Positions 27,561-42,093 are shown, counted from the first letter of the stretch. The stretch: DNA of 64,000 nt from Isoetes taiwanensis (GCA_021234155.1 JAJEKV010000036.1:7953426-8017425), one strand, 5' to 3'. Made by a program: numbers and translations. The notes: generated from the letters alone by a model not told the origin.

Positions 27561-27740
27561 GTTTGACTTTGAACTTGACTTCTAATGTATGACATGACTC
27601 ACCTTCCACGAATTAAACTTTGACTACAACTTTAGCTTTAACTTCTTGAGCGTTAGCTTGACTCTCAACTTAATTCAATGACTCTCAACTTAATTCAAAT
27701 TTAGCTTGGCTCTTAAAATTTATCTTGCATATTACAGTGA
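27555..27740 (+). repeat. TTGACT-rich subterminal segment of G2
   Basis: TTTGACTTTGAACTTGACTT near 27564, then TTTGACTACAAC, and GACTCTCAACTTAATTCAA twice (27660-27700). Same type of sequence as 8590-8725 and 58130-58340. Confidence 0.55.
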
Positions 27741-29125
27741 CTTTGACTTATATCTTTATTCACAAAGTTCACAAGCTACTAGTCAACTTTGCACAATCTT
27801 GACTTTACAACAATTTCATAATCAGAACACCACAGCATCAAGTTTTTTCTCCCAGGTTTCTAGCAATGCAAAATCTCAAGTTGAGTGCTCTTACTTTTTA
27901 CTACCACCACTAAAAGGTCAAAGTGGCACTATTCTCATCAAATTGTCAATTTATTTTACCCATGATAATAACACTAAAAGGAAACTCAAACAAATAGTCA
28001 CAAATTCCTCTACAAAGAGTTGATTGTACATTTGTTTGGTATTTGGCCGGCATTTGACCAACTAGTCAATTTTCGTGAAAGGGACGCCAGCCTTAATTTA
28101 CTTTTTGGTGAACCTTAATTGACTTTTAGGTGTCAGAAAATTTCACGTTTATTAGTTGCTTTGATGTATTTGTACATTGCATTTGTGTTGTGTAAGTGTT
28201 ACTCTAACATGCCACATGAAGGATCTTTATTGCTACCCCAATGTTCCATTGTTTCGACAAAAAACCATATTTATATCTTTGGTCAACAAGATTTGGCTAC
28301 TAAACCTTGCAAGGCCATTAGCCCAAGTATTGTCTAATCTTATGCCCACCATTTACTTGGAGCTCTGACCATATGTATACATGTGAACATTTGCAACACT
28401 TTCACACGTCTATTTAACCACGCTTCAAGTACATTCGTGTTAACTACCCATTACATTTACACACTTCAACAATGGCAAAGTGTAATAAATTCATAAATTA
28501 CCACCGTCTTAATGCAATAAGTAATATCCTAAACTCTATTGCCATAGTGTAATCTTGGGATGCTTGATCTGAAAAAAGAAGGATGCAAGTTAAAGGTTCC
28601 TTGACAACAATCTTTGGCTCTAACAATTCAAACTATCTATGCATTCCATTTTATCCCATTTTATGGGTACAGCTTTTTTAATAGCCTAATTTTTGTAAAG
28701 GCATTCAATAAACATCCTTACATAAAGAAAATAATGTTCTCAACTGAAGTTTTCCTCAACTCTACATAAATTTTAGCGAGATTGACTGGGGAGTTTGATC
28801 CAAGTTGGCTATGGTTGTCGACCAAGAATTTGACCATCTACATGTTCAATATATGTTAATTAGTTGGAACTAAGTATCCCTAGAGGTACATATCCACGGT
28901 TCCCAAGGTTTGTAATGTCCCTTGATACATGGGTTTTAGGTTAAAGAGTTTAAGATTTAGGGCCAAAGTAACTATTGACTAGCACTCGTTTAGGGTTAAG
29001 AATTTAGGATTTAAGGGTTCCTCTTGAGTTTAATGTTTGGGGTTTATGTTATTTAGGTCAAAGAAACAGAAAATCCCTCGTAGTACAACCACTTATAGTA
29101 CAACCCCTCATAGTACAAAAACTTG

Positions 29126-29144
29126 TATATATATATATATATAT
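29126..29144. repeat. (TA)n tract joining G2 to E5
   Basis: 19 bp of TA between ACTTG and CAGTTATATATA; the T before the C gives the TC start of E5. Confidence 0.9.
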
Positions 29145-31656
29145 CAGTTATATATATAAAGGTATATCATAAACTTTTCTATATAATGTGTTTGATTCTT
29201 ACATGCCCGGATGTCGTCCGTTTAAAGTGGGTCCAGTGAGGTGGCAGCATCAGAGCCATCCATTCCTTATGGGCATGCATGGAGGCATGCATGGGTCATG
29301 CATGGGGGCATGCACCACATCCCCGGACCGTTGGATCAAAAGGGGAGGATAAATCCTAGCCCTTGGTTTTTTATGAGGAAGGTGCAAGGAAGGTCCTTTA
29401 AAGTGACTTTGGTGTAGCAGATCTTAACCGTTAGATCAAAAGGTGAGCATAAATCTTAGCCATTGATTTTTTAATATTAAATTGATTTTTTTTTTTAAAG
29501 GAGGTGAGGTGTCACCTTCATTAATAAAAAAGGTAATGAGGTGGCAAAGCATTTATGAGTGGACTTTCTATGAAGCTTCCTTCTGTTTAATCGCATTCAA
29601 AGGTACATAGCTTGCGAGGGGGCCCGGATGAAGGTGGGACCCACGCCATTGGACTCCTCTCATCGAGAGCTTTCCAATGAGTGGTGGTTTGGCACGCCCG
29701 CGTTGTAGTTGGAGCCAATGTGATCGAACTCTAAGGGAATCCATAGGAATCTCGAGAGAATCTAAATGAATCTTCATAAATACTTGGAGAATCTAGAGGA
29801 ATCCTGATGCAATCTTGGAGAATCTAGGTGAATCTTCATAGAATCTTAGAGAATCTAAAGGAATCTCAAGAGAATCTTAGGGAATCTATGGGAATCTCAA
29901 GAGAATCTTTGGAAATCTATGGGAATCTCAAGAGAATCTTGGAAATCGAAGGGAATCTCAAGAGAATCTTTGGCAAATCAACGGGAATCTATAGGAATCA
30001 CGAGAGAATCTTTGAGAATTTAAGGGAATCTAAGGGAATCTTTATAGAATCTTTAAGAATCTAGAGGAATCTTGATGGAATCATGTCAAGTCTAAGGGAA
30101 TCTTCATAGGAACTTAGAGAATAGAGGAATCTTAAGAGAATCTTTGGGAATCTAAAGGGAATCTTTCTAAAAGCTTTGAGAATCTAGTGAAATCATGATG
30201 GAATCATAGGAATCTCGAGAGAATCTAAAGGAATCTTCATAAATACTTGGAGAATCTAGAGGAATCACGATGCAATCTTGGAGAATCTAGGTGAATCTTC
30301 ATAGAATCTTAGAGAATCTAAAGGAATCTCAAGAGAATCTTAGGGAATCTATGGGAATCTCAAGAGAATCTTTGGAAATCTATGGGAAATCTCAAGAGAA
30401 TCTTGGAAATCGAAGGGAATCTCAAGAGAATCTTTGGAAAATCAACGGGGGAATCTATAGGAATCACGAGAGAATCTTTGAGAATTTAAGAGAATTATAT
30501 ATATATCGAGTTATATATATAAAGGTATATCATAAACTTTTCTATATAATGTGTTTGATTCTTACATGCCCCGGATGTCGTCCCAGTTTAAAGTGGGTCC
30601 ATGAGGGTGGCGACGTCGAGCCATCCATTCCTTATGGGCATGCATGGAGGCATGCATGGGTCATGCATGGGGGCATGCACCACATCCCCTGGGGCCGTTG
30701 GATCAAAAGGGAGGATAAATCCTAGCCCTTGGTTTTATGAGGAAGGTGCAAGGAAGGTCCTTTAAAGTGACTTTGGTGTAGCAGATCTTAACCGTTAGAT
30801 CAAAAGGTGAGCATAAATCTTAGCCATTGATTTTTTAATATTAAATTTTTTTTTTTTTTTTTTTTTAAGGAGGTGAGGTGTCACCTTCATTAATAAAAAG
30901 GTAATGAGGTGGCAAAGCATTTATGAGTGGACTTTCTATGAAGCTTCCTTCGTTTAATCGCATTCAAAGGTACATAGCTTGCGAGAGGGGCTCCGATGAA
31001 GGTGGGACCCACGCCATTGGACTCCTCTCATCGAGAGCTTTCCAATGAGTGGTGGTTTGGCACAGTTCCGTTGTAGTTGGAGCCAATGTGATCGAACTCT
31101 AAGGGAATCCATAGGAATCTCAGAGAATCTAAATGAATCTTCATAAATACTTGGAGAATCTAGAGGAATCCATGCAATCTTGGAGAATCTAGGTGAATCT
31201 TCATAGAATCTTAGAGAATCTAAAGGAATCTCAAGAGAATCTTAGGGAATCTATGGGAATCTCAAGAGAATCTTTGGAAATCTATGGGAATCTCAAGAGA
31301 ATCTTGGAAATCGAAGGGAATCTCAAGAGAATCTTTGGAAAATCAACGGGAATCTATAGGAATCACGAGAGAATCTTTGAGAATTTAAGAGAATCTAAGG
31401 GAATCTTTATAGAATCTTTAAGAATCTAGAGGAATCTTGATGGAATCATGTCAAGTCTAAGGGAATCTTCATAGGATCTTAGAGAATAGAGCAATCTTAA
31501 GAGAATCTTTGGGAATCTAAAGGAATCTTTCTAAAAGCTTTGAGAATCTAGTGAAATCATGATGGAATCTTGGAGAATCATGGAGAATTTTCCTATAATC
31601 TAAAGGAATCTAGGAGAATCTTCATCAAATCTTGGAGAATTCAATAGAACTACATA
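29144..31656 (+). mobile_element. E5: two tandem GAATCT-tail units, 3' truncated
   Basis: Unit 1: head 29144-29730, array 29731-30495. Unit 2: head about 30506-31100, array 31101-31656. The join (TTTAAGAGAAT then TATATA) is the same as in E2, E8 and E11. Unit 1 contains the ~462-bp internal duplication of the array. Unit 2 stops abruptly at 31656, within an array sequence that continues in E1 (about 700), and is replaced there by F2 sequence; no tail is present. Confidence 0.8.
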
Positions 31657-32291
31657 GAACACAACATTTGCTGCTGTTCAAATTTGAAAAATCAGATAGG
31701 CTTTTCTTGGTTTAAATGTATCTTTTGGCTTTCTTCAAATGCTGGTATGCCACTTTAACTGTCTTAGGGATATAATCCGAATTATACTACAACATACACA
31801 CTTATCTTTCCTGGACAGATTATGTATATTTAGATATGACTCCTGCTTCTAATTTTGGTCTTAATAGAAGGTTCATCTTTGGTATTATCTAAGAATGGCT
31901 TACAGATTATGCAGTAGTTTATTTCAAGCATTGAATGTGACCAAGCATTTTATGAACAGATAAATAAATGCGGATCTTATTGCACTCACTATTTTCAGCT
32001 TTAAAACATGAAATTGCTGACCATTAAGGGCTATTTAAAATGCTATGCATATACAAGCATCTCTGCCTTTGGATATATGATTTTCACAAAGAAAAATGTA
32101 CCTTGCTTATGGTATACGTAGATTCAAGAAATTCTAATAGGAAAATAAGGAAATAGAAACGGTAGCATGGTTTAATCTGGTCCCTAAGGCTCCCCTAGTT
32201 GGACTAGGGACTGATAAGTTCTGATAAGCAAAAGACGAAATGTCTTCGCTTATTGGGATAGTTTGGTAGGTTCTGGGAACCGATCAGGCTT

Positions 32292-32294
<3 letters not shown>
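31657..32294 (+). mobile_element. F2: 3' remnant of an F1'-like element
   Basis: The last ~110 bp align with the end of F1' (about 52280-52395): GGGACTGATAA.T.CTGATA and TTCTGGGAA.CGA are shared, and both have a 7-bp stem-loop just before (32193-32209 here). The rest has no recognisable feature. It ends in AGGCTTAGG at (TA)n, unlike the CTTG ends. Confidence 0.55.

Positions 32295-32382
<88 letters not shown>
32295..32382. repeat. (TA)n tract, 88 bp
   Basis: Lies between the 3' end of F2 and the 3' end of E6 (minus strand), a tail-to-tail junction. Confidence 0.95.
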
Positions 32383-32386
<4 letters not shown>

Positions 32387-33589
32387 AGTATTTATACTAT
32401 GAGGGAGTGTACAAATTCGACCGAAAGCCAATGCAGCATCATTCAATGAAGATTCTATAAGCATTCCCCTCGATTCTTTATGATTCTATCAAGATTCTCC
32501 TAGATTCTCAAAGATTTTACAAAGATTCCCTTAGATCTCCTATGTTCACATAGATTCTTTTTAGATTCTCCTAGATTTTCAAAGATTATCCCAAGATTCC
32601 TCAAGATTCTATGTAGATTCTCCTACATTCTCCAAGATTCTATGAAGATTCCTCTAAATTTCCTTATATCTCCCTAGATTCAGAGAAGTTCTCTTCATAT
32701 TCTCATAGATTCCTTAAGATTCTCTTCAGATTCCTTCGTATTGTACAAAGATTCTCCTAGATTCTCCAAGATTCTATAGAGATTCCCCTAGATTATATGA
32801 AGATTTCCCTAGATTCCTTAAGATTCTACTGAATTCTCCAAGATTTTATGAAGATCCTCCTAGATTCCTTTAGATTATAGGAAGATTATCCAAGATTCCA
32901 TCATGATTTCACTAGATTCTCAAAGCTTTTAGAAGATTCCCTTAAATTCCCAAAGATTCCCTTAATTCCCAAAGATTCTCTTAAGATTCCTCTAGATTCT
33001 CTAAGATCCTATGAAGATTTCCTTAGATTTTACATGATTCCATCAAGATTCCTCTAGATTCTTAAAGATTCTATAAAGATTCCCTTGGATTCCCTTAAAT
33101 TCTCAAAGATTCTCTCGTGATTCCTATAGATTCCCCAAGATTCTGCTAGATTTCTATAGATTCTATGAAGATTCTTCTAGATCCCCTTCGCCTTCCCTTA
33201 GATTCCTTAAGATTCTACAAAGATTCTCCTACATTCTTATGATTTTACAAAGATTCTTCAGAATTCCATCAAGATTACCCTAGTTACTCAAGAGATTCCT
33301 TGTGATTCCCAAAGATTCTGTTGAGATTCTGATAGATTCTATAAAGATTCCTCTAGATTCTCCAAGATTGCTTCAAGATTCCTCTAGATTCTCCACGTAT
33401 TATAAAGATTCCTTTAGATTCCCTGAGATTCCCATGGATTCCCTTTAGATTCCCTAAGATTCTCTTGGAATTCCTCTAGATTCTCTAACATCTCTGAAGA
33501 TTCCCTAGATTCCTCTTAGTGTTCGATCACGTTGGCTGCAGTTGCGACGAAATAGTGTCAAAGCACCACTCATTGAAACGGTCTCGACG
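32383..33589 (-). mobile_element. E6: GAATCT-tail element lacking most of its head
   Basis: Read on the minus strand: tail at 32383-32455 (TCCCTCATAGTATAAATACTTG next to TGTATATA), array to about 33515, then only the last ~75 bp of the head (GTGTCAAAGCACCACTCATT in the plus direction). At 33590 it is fused to a plus-strand array. Confidence 0.75.
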
Positions 33590-34775
<1,186 letters not shown>

Positions 34776-37320
34776 CATTAATAAAAAAGGTACATGCCAA
34801 GGTACATTAATAAAAAAGGTAATGAGGTGGCAAAGCATTTATGAGTGGACTTTCTATGAAGCTTCCTTCTGTTTAATCGCATTCAAAGGTACATAGCTTG
34901 CAGTAGAGGGGTCGGATGAAGGTGGGACCCACGCCATTGGACTCCTCTCATCGAGAGCTTTCCAATGAGTGGTGGTTTGGCCTGCAGTTCCGTTTGTAGT
35001 TGGAGCCAATGTGATCGAACTCTAAGGGAATCCATAGGAATCTCAGAGAATCTAAATGAATCTTCATAAATACTTGGAGAATCTAGAGGAATCCCCGATG
35101 CAATCTTGGAGAATCTAGGTGAATCTTCATAGAATCTTAGAGAATCTAAAGGAATCTCAAAGAGAATCTTAGGGAATCTATGGGAATCTCAAGAGAATCT
35201 TTGAAATCTATGGGAATCTCAAGAGAATCTTGGAAATCGAAGGGAATCTCAAGAGAATCTTTGGCAAATCAACGGGAATCTATAGGAATCACGAGAGAAT
35301 CTTTGAGAATTTAAGGGAATCTAAGGGAATCTTTATAGAATCTTTAAGAATCTAGAGGAATCTTGATGGAATCATGTCAAGTCTAAGGGAATCTTCATAG
35401 GAACTTAGAGAATAGAGGAATCTTAAGAGAATCTTTGGGAATCTAAAGGAATCTTTCTAAAAGCTTTGAGAATCTAGTGAAATCATGATGGAATCATAGG
35501 AATCTCAGAGAATCTAAAGGAATCTTCATAAATACTTGGAGAATCTAGAGGAATCCTGATGCAATCTTGGAGAATCTAGGTGAATCTTCATAGAATCTTA
35601 GAGAATCTAAAGGAATCTCAAGAGAATCTTAGGGAATCTATGGGAATCTCAAGAGAATCTTTGGAAATCTATGGGAATCTCAAGAGAATCTTGGAAATCG
35701 AAGGGAATCTCAAGAGAATCTTTGGAAAATCAACGGGAATCTATAGGAATCACGAGAGAATCTTTGAGAATTTAAGAGAATTATATATATATCAGTTATA
35801 TATATAAAGGTATATCATAAACTTTTCTATATAATGTGTTTGATTCTTACATGCCCGGATGTCGTCCGTTTAAAGTGGGTCCAGTGAGGTGGCAGCATCA
35901 GAGCCATCCATTCCTTATGGGCATGCATGGAGGCATGCATGGGTCATGCATGGGGGCATGCACCACATCCCCGGACCGTTGGATCAAAAGGGGAGGATAA
36001 ATCCTAGCCCTTGGTTTTTTATGAGGAAGGTGCAAGGAAGGTCCTTTAAAGTGACTTTGGTGTAGCGGATCTTAACCAGATTAGATCAAAAGGTGAGCAT
36101 AAATCTTAGCCATTGATTTTTTAATATTAAATTGATTTTTTTTTTAAAGGAGGTGAGGTGTCACCTTCATTAATAAAAAAGGTAATGAGGTGGCAAAGCA
36201 TTTATGAGTGGACTTTCTATGAAGCTTCCTTCTGTTTAATCGCATTCAAAGGTACATAGCTTGCAGTAGAGGGGTCGGATGAAGGTGGGACCCACGCCAT
36301 TGGACTCCTCTCATGAGAGCTTTCCAATGAGTGGTGGTTTGGCACTGCAGTTCGCTTGTAGTTGGAGCCAATGTGATCGAACTCTAAGGGAATCCATAGG
36401 AATCTCGAGAGAATCTAAATGAATCTTCATAAATACTTGGAGAATCTAGAGGAATCCATGCAATCTTGGAGAATCTAGGTGAATCTTCATAGAATCTAAG
36501 AGAATCTAAAGGAATCTCAAGAGAATCTTAGGGAATCTATGGGAATCTCAAGAGAATATTTGGATATCTATGGTAATCTCAAGAGAATCTTTGAAATCTA
36601 TGGGAATCTCAAGAGAATCTTGGAAATCGAAGGGAATCTCAAGAGAATCTTTGGAAAATCAACGGGAATCTATAGGAATCACGAGAGAATCTTTGAGAAT
36701 TTAAGAGAATCTAAGGGAATCTTTATAGAATCTTTAAGAATCTAGAGGAATCTTGATGGAATCATGTCAAGTCTAAGGGAATCTTCATAGGATCTTAGAG
36801 AATAGAGCAATCTTAAGAGAATCTTTGGGAATCTAAAGGAATCTTTCTAAAAGCTTTGAGAATCTAGTGAAATCATGATGGAATCTTGGAGAATCATGGA
36901 GAATTTTCCTATAATCTAAAGGAATCTAGGAGAATCTTCATCAAATCTTGGAGAATTCAATAGAACTACATAGAATTTTGGGGAATCTAGAGGAGTCTTG
37001 GGATAATCTTTGGGAATCTAGACGAATATCAAGAGAATCTTTGGGAACCTAGGGGAATTAAGGGAATGTTCATAAAATCTTTAAGAATCTTGATAGAATC
37101 TTGTGAAATCTAGGGAAATCTTCATAGAATCTAGGGGAATCTCTATAGAATCTTGGAGAATCTTGGCATAATCTTTGGAAATCTAGGAGATTCTAAAAAG
37201 AATCTTTGTTAACATAGGATTCATAAAGAGCCTAGGGAAATGCTTATAGAATCTTCATTGAATGACTCTGCATTGGCTTCCTAATCCTGAATTTGTGCAG
37301 TCCCTCATAGTAGAACCAAT
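34776..37320 (+). mobile_element. E8: two tandem GAATCT-tail units
   Basis: Unit 1 has only the 3' half of the head (34776-35030) and an array (35030-35784) with the 462-bp internal duplication. Unit 2 has a full head (35786-36385), array and tail (ending CAATTG at 37320). Unit 2 from 36234 on matches E1. The join is again TTTAAGAGAAT followed by TATATA. Confidence 0.8.
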
Positions 37321-38816
37321 TGTATATATATATACAATTATATTATGGGTCCTATGGGGGGGTGAATCTTTGTAGAGATTCATCCCAGCCGTCTATTTTC
37401 TGAGGTGTCGCGACAATGGCCCTTGGATTTCATGGGGGGGCATGCATGGGGCATGCATGGGGCATGCACCCCATCCACTACAGGCGTCGATCGGGCGGAG
37501 AAATCGTGGCCCTTGATTTTAAGGTTAAGGAAGTTGCAAGGAAGTTGCTAGTAAAGCTTGATCTCGGCCAGTCCATCTACGAGATGGACCGGTCCTAACC
37601 CAACGACACTTCAATCAACCCCAAGTAGCCCCTTTTATTTGGGGCTTTTGATGTGGCCCGTTAGATCTAGGGATTCAATTGGGGCATTTTATCTGGACCG
37701 TCCATCCTTGAAATTAAGGCATTTTCCTTCAACAAAAAAAAAAGGGGGCATTTCATATTTAATGTGGGCTTCTATTGTGGGCCGTCGGTTTAAATACTTA
37801 ATCTCGTGGTTGGTGGGTAGATGTCAACATTAATTGCATATTTTGTGAGGTGTGATTGACAATTAATGTGACCCAAGTGGGGCAAGGCAATCTTAGCCTA
37901 TTTCTTGAAAATTTGTTTTCCTTTCTCGTCTATTCTTATTGCATTTGTGGGGTATGGCGTGAATGCTATGGCGACCCACAACCCGATTGAGCGAGGGGCT
38001 TTTCGATTAAGTAGCGCCCACAACGAGTGCATGGCATGTATGGCTTTTTCCCTTTTCTTTGTAAAACCATATCCGTGGCCAATGGCAACCTCTTACGGAA
38101 TGCAATGAAGCATAGGATTACGAATCGATTAATCTTTACACTTGTTGGATGAAGGTTTTCAACATATAGAATGTCTAACTGGCAACGCGACTAACACCAA
38201 ACTGGCGGCTGAGCTATTTTAGTTATATACCACAAGTGGAAATATGGCCTCTCTTTCTAGGAATCGTCGAGACAGCCCTATATTTGCATTTACAGATTCA
38301 TTGCATGTTCGGCAAAAGCCTAATTTGGAGTGGGGAAGCTATTGATGAGCTTGAGCAAAGGCTCAAACTTGGTGGATTCAGTTTTGCTTTTCCAAATGAT
38401 TAGATTTGTAAGTTCAAGCCAATCGGAATCAACTCTTCAAATATGTGAAAGAGAGTGGTACAGACACAGCACGAGCGATGAAATGTGCTAAAAGCGAGCG
38501 AGGGGTTAAATGTTTCTTCCGGATACGTTGCGTTGCTCATCATCTTGTGGCGATTGGAAGGGTAGTTGGTTCACTCGTGTTTTGTCGGCAAAAAGATGGA
38601 GATGCAGAGAGAGTGGTATCTTTGGCATCATGGGTAAGCCAAGCAAGCTTTATGCCCCCTGGGTTAACTATCACGGCACCACGGAAGAAATAGTTAATTT
38701 AATTGTGCGATGTAGTGGCTTTGTTATTGAGAGTCCAACACTTGCTAGGCATATGCCAACCCCTATCGAGCAGCTTTGGGAGTTATCCTAAAAGATCTTG
38801 AAGCAAGATTAAAGCC

Positions 38817-39028
38817 ATGTGGTGTATTTGGTTCTTTTGGATGGAGAGGGAGGCTGCAGCGGCTGCAATAGAGGGATGCTATTTCCTTCTTAACATTATT
38901 CATAGGCTCGGGCGCCAATCAATGGAGAATTTGATGACTATATTCTTAATCCCAAGTCAAGTGGCTACCGGTCACTTCATCACGGCCGTCGGGGTCGGAT
39001 GGGGCACCATTAGAGGTGCAAATTTGAC
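38817..39028 (+). pseudogene. RSH: RSH fragment, second copy, frame-broken
   Basis: Counterpart of 2548-2760. AATTTGATGACTATATTC and the codons for NPKSSGY are still present, but CAG after GGCTAC has become CGG, ATACAGCC has become ATCACGGCC, and GTCAGGGGTCCGG has become GTCGGGGTCGG. The GYQSLHTAV loop is therefore lost. These changes may be sequencing errors rather than real mutations. Confidence 0.75.
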
Positions 39029-41243
39029 ATTGGGCTAATTCTATGGTCATAAGACAAATGGTTTACGTCCGGGGAGCTTCTTATTTTTGTAGGGCTTAAA
39101 CAAATGCCTATTGCAATTCTTCACGATTAACCCATTCTCAACATTATGAAGTGCCCACGGAGTTCTACAAGCTAGTTCTTGGCAAACAGACTCAAAATAC
39201 GGGTTTGAAATTTGATTATCTGTGAGAGATTTGGCCCCACACATTGATTTTCAGATTTTCTCCATATTTGCCATAATCCGGGATACGGCTTTGAAGTTGT
39301 TGGTAACTTTTGTTGCACAAGTTCATGTCAAGTCTAAATCTAAATGCATTTCATTATGGCACATTTTTTCTCCATTTATTTAGACTGTACTTACGTAGAT
39401 TTATGTAGAGGCGAACAAACCCGGACATTTGTGACAATTTTATTGTCTTGACACAGTGTTGGCTTACCAGGGATGCGGTATTAAACCAATTTTGTAGCTT
39501 TAGGGTAGAGATCTTAGTATAGAGATAGTAGGTCATCATTTGTATGTTAAGTTTTGATGGCTGAACCTATTAGAAAGGAAGGCGCATAATAGAACATGAA
39601 CTCAAAATGTTGTTTAGACTAGGTCGTAGGGCACATGTGCCTACTAGTGGGCGTAAGTATTGGATCCATACAATTGCAATGGTTCGATCACGTCTACAAG
39701 AAGGGTAAGAAATAAGGTGGATGGTTATGCTTTTTTACTTTTTCATCATTATAGCTATTTAGGGTCCGCAACTCACAATCTCATGCTAAAAACAGTAATG
39801 GCGCTACGGAAGTCGCGGGACCTTCAAGAGGTGTTTTACAAACCAATCGCATGAAGCTTGCGGCATTTGCATCCTATGCACTTATGACTAGGTTATTTGG
39901 AGTACTGCGCAACATTGCCGAGTAGAATGCCTAACTTCGAATTGCATGTTTCATTAAATGCGGTATCTTTGGGCCGGTAGACCGCCGCCGGGTGGAGTCG
40001 CTTTATTTTGCTTGCCCCGGATGCTTGAAGAGTTACGATTTTTAGGCTATTCACGAGTCGGAAGCGTGATTGATTCTAAACCAACCCTTTAAGGTTCAGT
40101 GATCCCCGTTTTCTCCTCTGCTCAAGAACAAGGCCGATCTACATCTCTTTGATTATTTTAATGGTTCTTTCAGCCACTCCATGTTCTTAAGTGCGGATAA
40201 GGAGATTAAAAAATCACGGCGAGATGTGGCAATCTTTCTATTGTAACGACCAACAACAAAGGCGGATCTTTTGCGGTATTGTTTTGGCATCTTTTTAAAT
40301 GCCTAGGCATGTTGTGTTATTCGTTCTACATAGTTGGACTCGACTTTATAGGGTGGTTGGTTTGCTCATCATGTTTTGCGGGCTTTCAAAGCTTTAGATA
40401 TCTAAATATTCTAATTAGAAATCCAAAATGTTTTAGTGCTAGACTCAGATGAAAGACTTCGATGGATGCAAAAGGATCCAGTTTTTTGTTCGACGGATCA
40501 ACTAAAGATTTTTCAAGGCTTTAAAACTTTAATATTGTGATAGTTGGAGGAAGGATATCTAATATAACTCTTTGCATTTCTTTCCAGCTTAAATTTCTTT
40601 ATCTGAGCCTATCATTTCTTTATTTTGCGGGGTAATCTTTGCGCAGCCTTTGAACATATGACATTTTAATGCAAAGGTAATCAATGAATGACAATGCAAC
40701 CACCTTTCGATAAAATATAGACCGGTTCAATGCAATAACGGACCATTGGATTTGGGATTGCGGGTTATGGAATTGGCGGAAGACCATGAACACCGATTCT
40801 TTAAGAATGGCGCGACCGCACAATGGTAGGCATTTCGATTTGGAGCACCGGGGCATTTCTATTTGTGGCGTGAGCATTTGGGCAACCCACAAGGTTTATC
40901 TTTGGCGGTTTGATTGGCTCTGTTAGATTGCGGGACATGTCCGGACATGTCTAGATTCTTTGGCGATTTGATTGGCTCTAGATTTGCACTAAAGGGAGCT
41001 AGTATTTCCCACTAGTTTAAATAAACCGATAATGTAAAATGTCTATCCGGGCGGATAAAAACGTTTTTGGAGCGATTAAAAACATGAATTTTAACTTGGT
41101 TTTTGCGAAAAGTTTAAAAATTTATTGCTTAGTGCATAAATGCAAATAATGTTAACAGACTTGCAAAGGCTTATGTTAAAAGAGGTTTTTATGTGAAGCA
41201 TAATGCTTGTTGTAATTTAACCGCTATTTGCTTTCCCTTATAA

Positions 41244-42093
41244 ATGGGCATTTTATCCGCCGGGAAAAGAGTTCATTTGATGCTTGTACATGTTGACGAA
41301 GAAGATGGTGATGTGGATATTGATGGTCCTACTTCTCTTGGTGGGCAAGCCTATTAACATAATGAAGCCGTGAGAAAGTAATCCATTTCTGGTTTCTTTT
41401 ACAGTTGTGGATGGATATTTACCTTTTCTTGGGGAAGAGCACCGGCCTTTGGAGTGTACCACGGTTAATGCGGGGAAGAATATTTGTCCCTAGTGGTTGG
41501 TGGCATTATGTCTTAAACATTGATGAAACTCGCTATTGCGATGGCGAAAACTTTGTAAATTGCAGAAATTTAGAACCGGTGTGCCTTGATATGGCCCTTG
41601 GATATCGACGCAGTTTGGTTGCCGGCGTGTTCTCTCGGCTTTACCGGAGGAAGGGTCGAAAAAGCAAACATGATAATGATTTTGTCACACAAGCTAACTT
41701 TTTGCAATAGAAAACTTGGTGGAACACCTCAAAGACCACCCGATCATTTTCTATCTACCACCGGTGAAAAGGGATATTTGAGCGGTCGGACTTGCGTGAT
41801 TGGCTTCGTAAGTTATGGGTTACAAAGAAGGATCTTAAAGAACGTGTTTGGAATGTGCGAATGCTTATTAATATCTTTCTTTGCGCATATGCTTGGTTTA
41901 TTATAATCATTAGCAACTTACATTGAAACCGTGTTTAATTGTAGGTTTTGCTAATGAGGTTTGACTTTCCTTTAGTGTGCGATATGATCCTTGATGCGGA
42001 TGCTTGGTGGAAAGACTTACTTGCATCCGTAACTTCTTCAAGTTCTCTTTTCCTGAGGCGAAGAGCGGTTGCGGTTAGTAGCGGCGGCGATCC
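41244..42093 (+). pseudogene. JMJ21: JMJ21-type fragment, second copy, frame-broken
   Basis: Counterpart of 4981-5835. Exon a is about 41244-41340, exon b about 41405-41854, exon c about 41981-42093. RIFVPSGWWHYVLNIDET is intact. Just before and after it the reading is lost: ACAGTTGTCTGGGG became ACGGTTAATGCGGGG, and ACTGTTGCAGTAACTGAA became ACTCGCTATTGCGATGGCGAA in pieces. The TGA found in the first copy at 5362 is not present in the same form because the sequence around it differs. Confidence 0.75.

Larger units (their letters stand above)
22023..29125 (+). mobile_element. G2: gene-fragment-carrying element
   Basis: The head (about 22023-22400) carries GAGGTGTCGCCGTCT twice, as in G3. The tail (29075-29125) repeats CATAGTACAA two to three times and ends AAAACTTG at (TA)n. 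The interior holds a PPR fragment, an unidentified exon pair, a tandem repeat, a decayed GAATCT stretch (27200-27560) and the TTGACT-rich zone (27555-27740). From 28021 to 29075 I see only AT-rich sequence with no recognisable feature. Confidence 0.6.
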
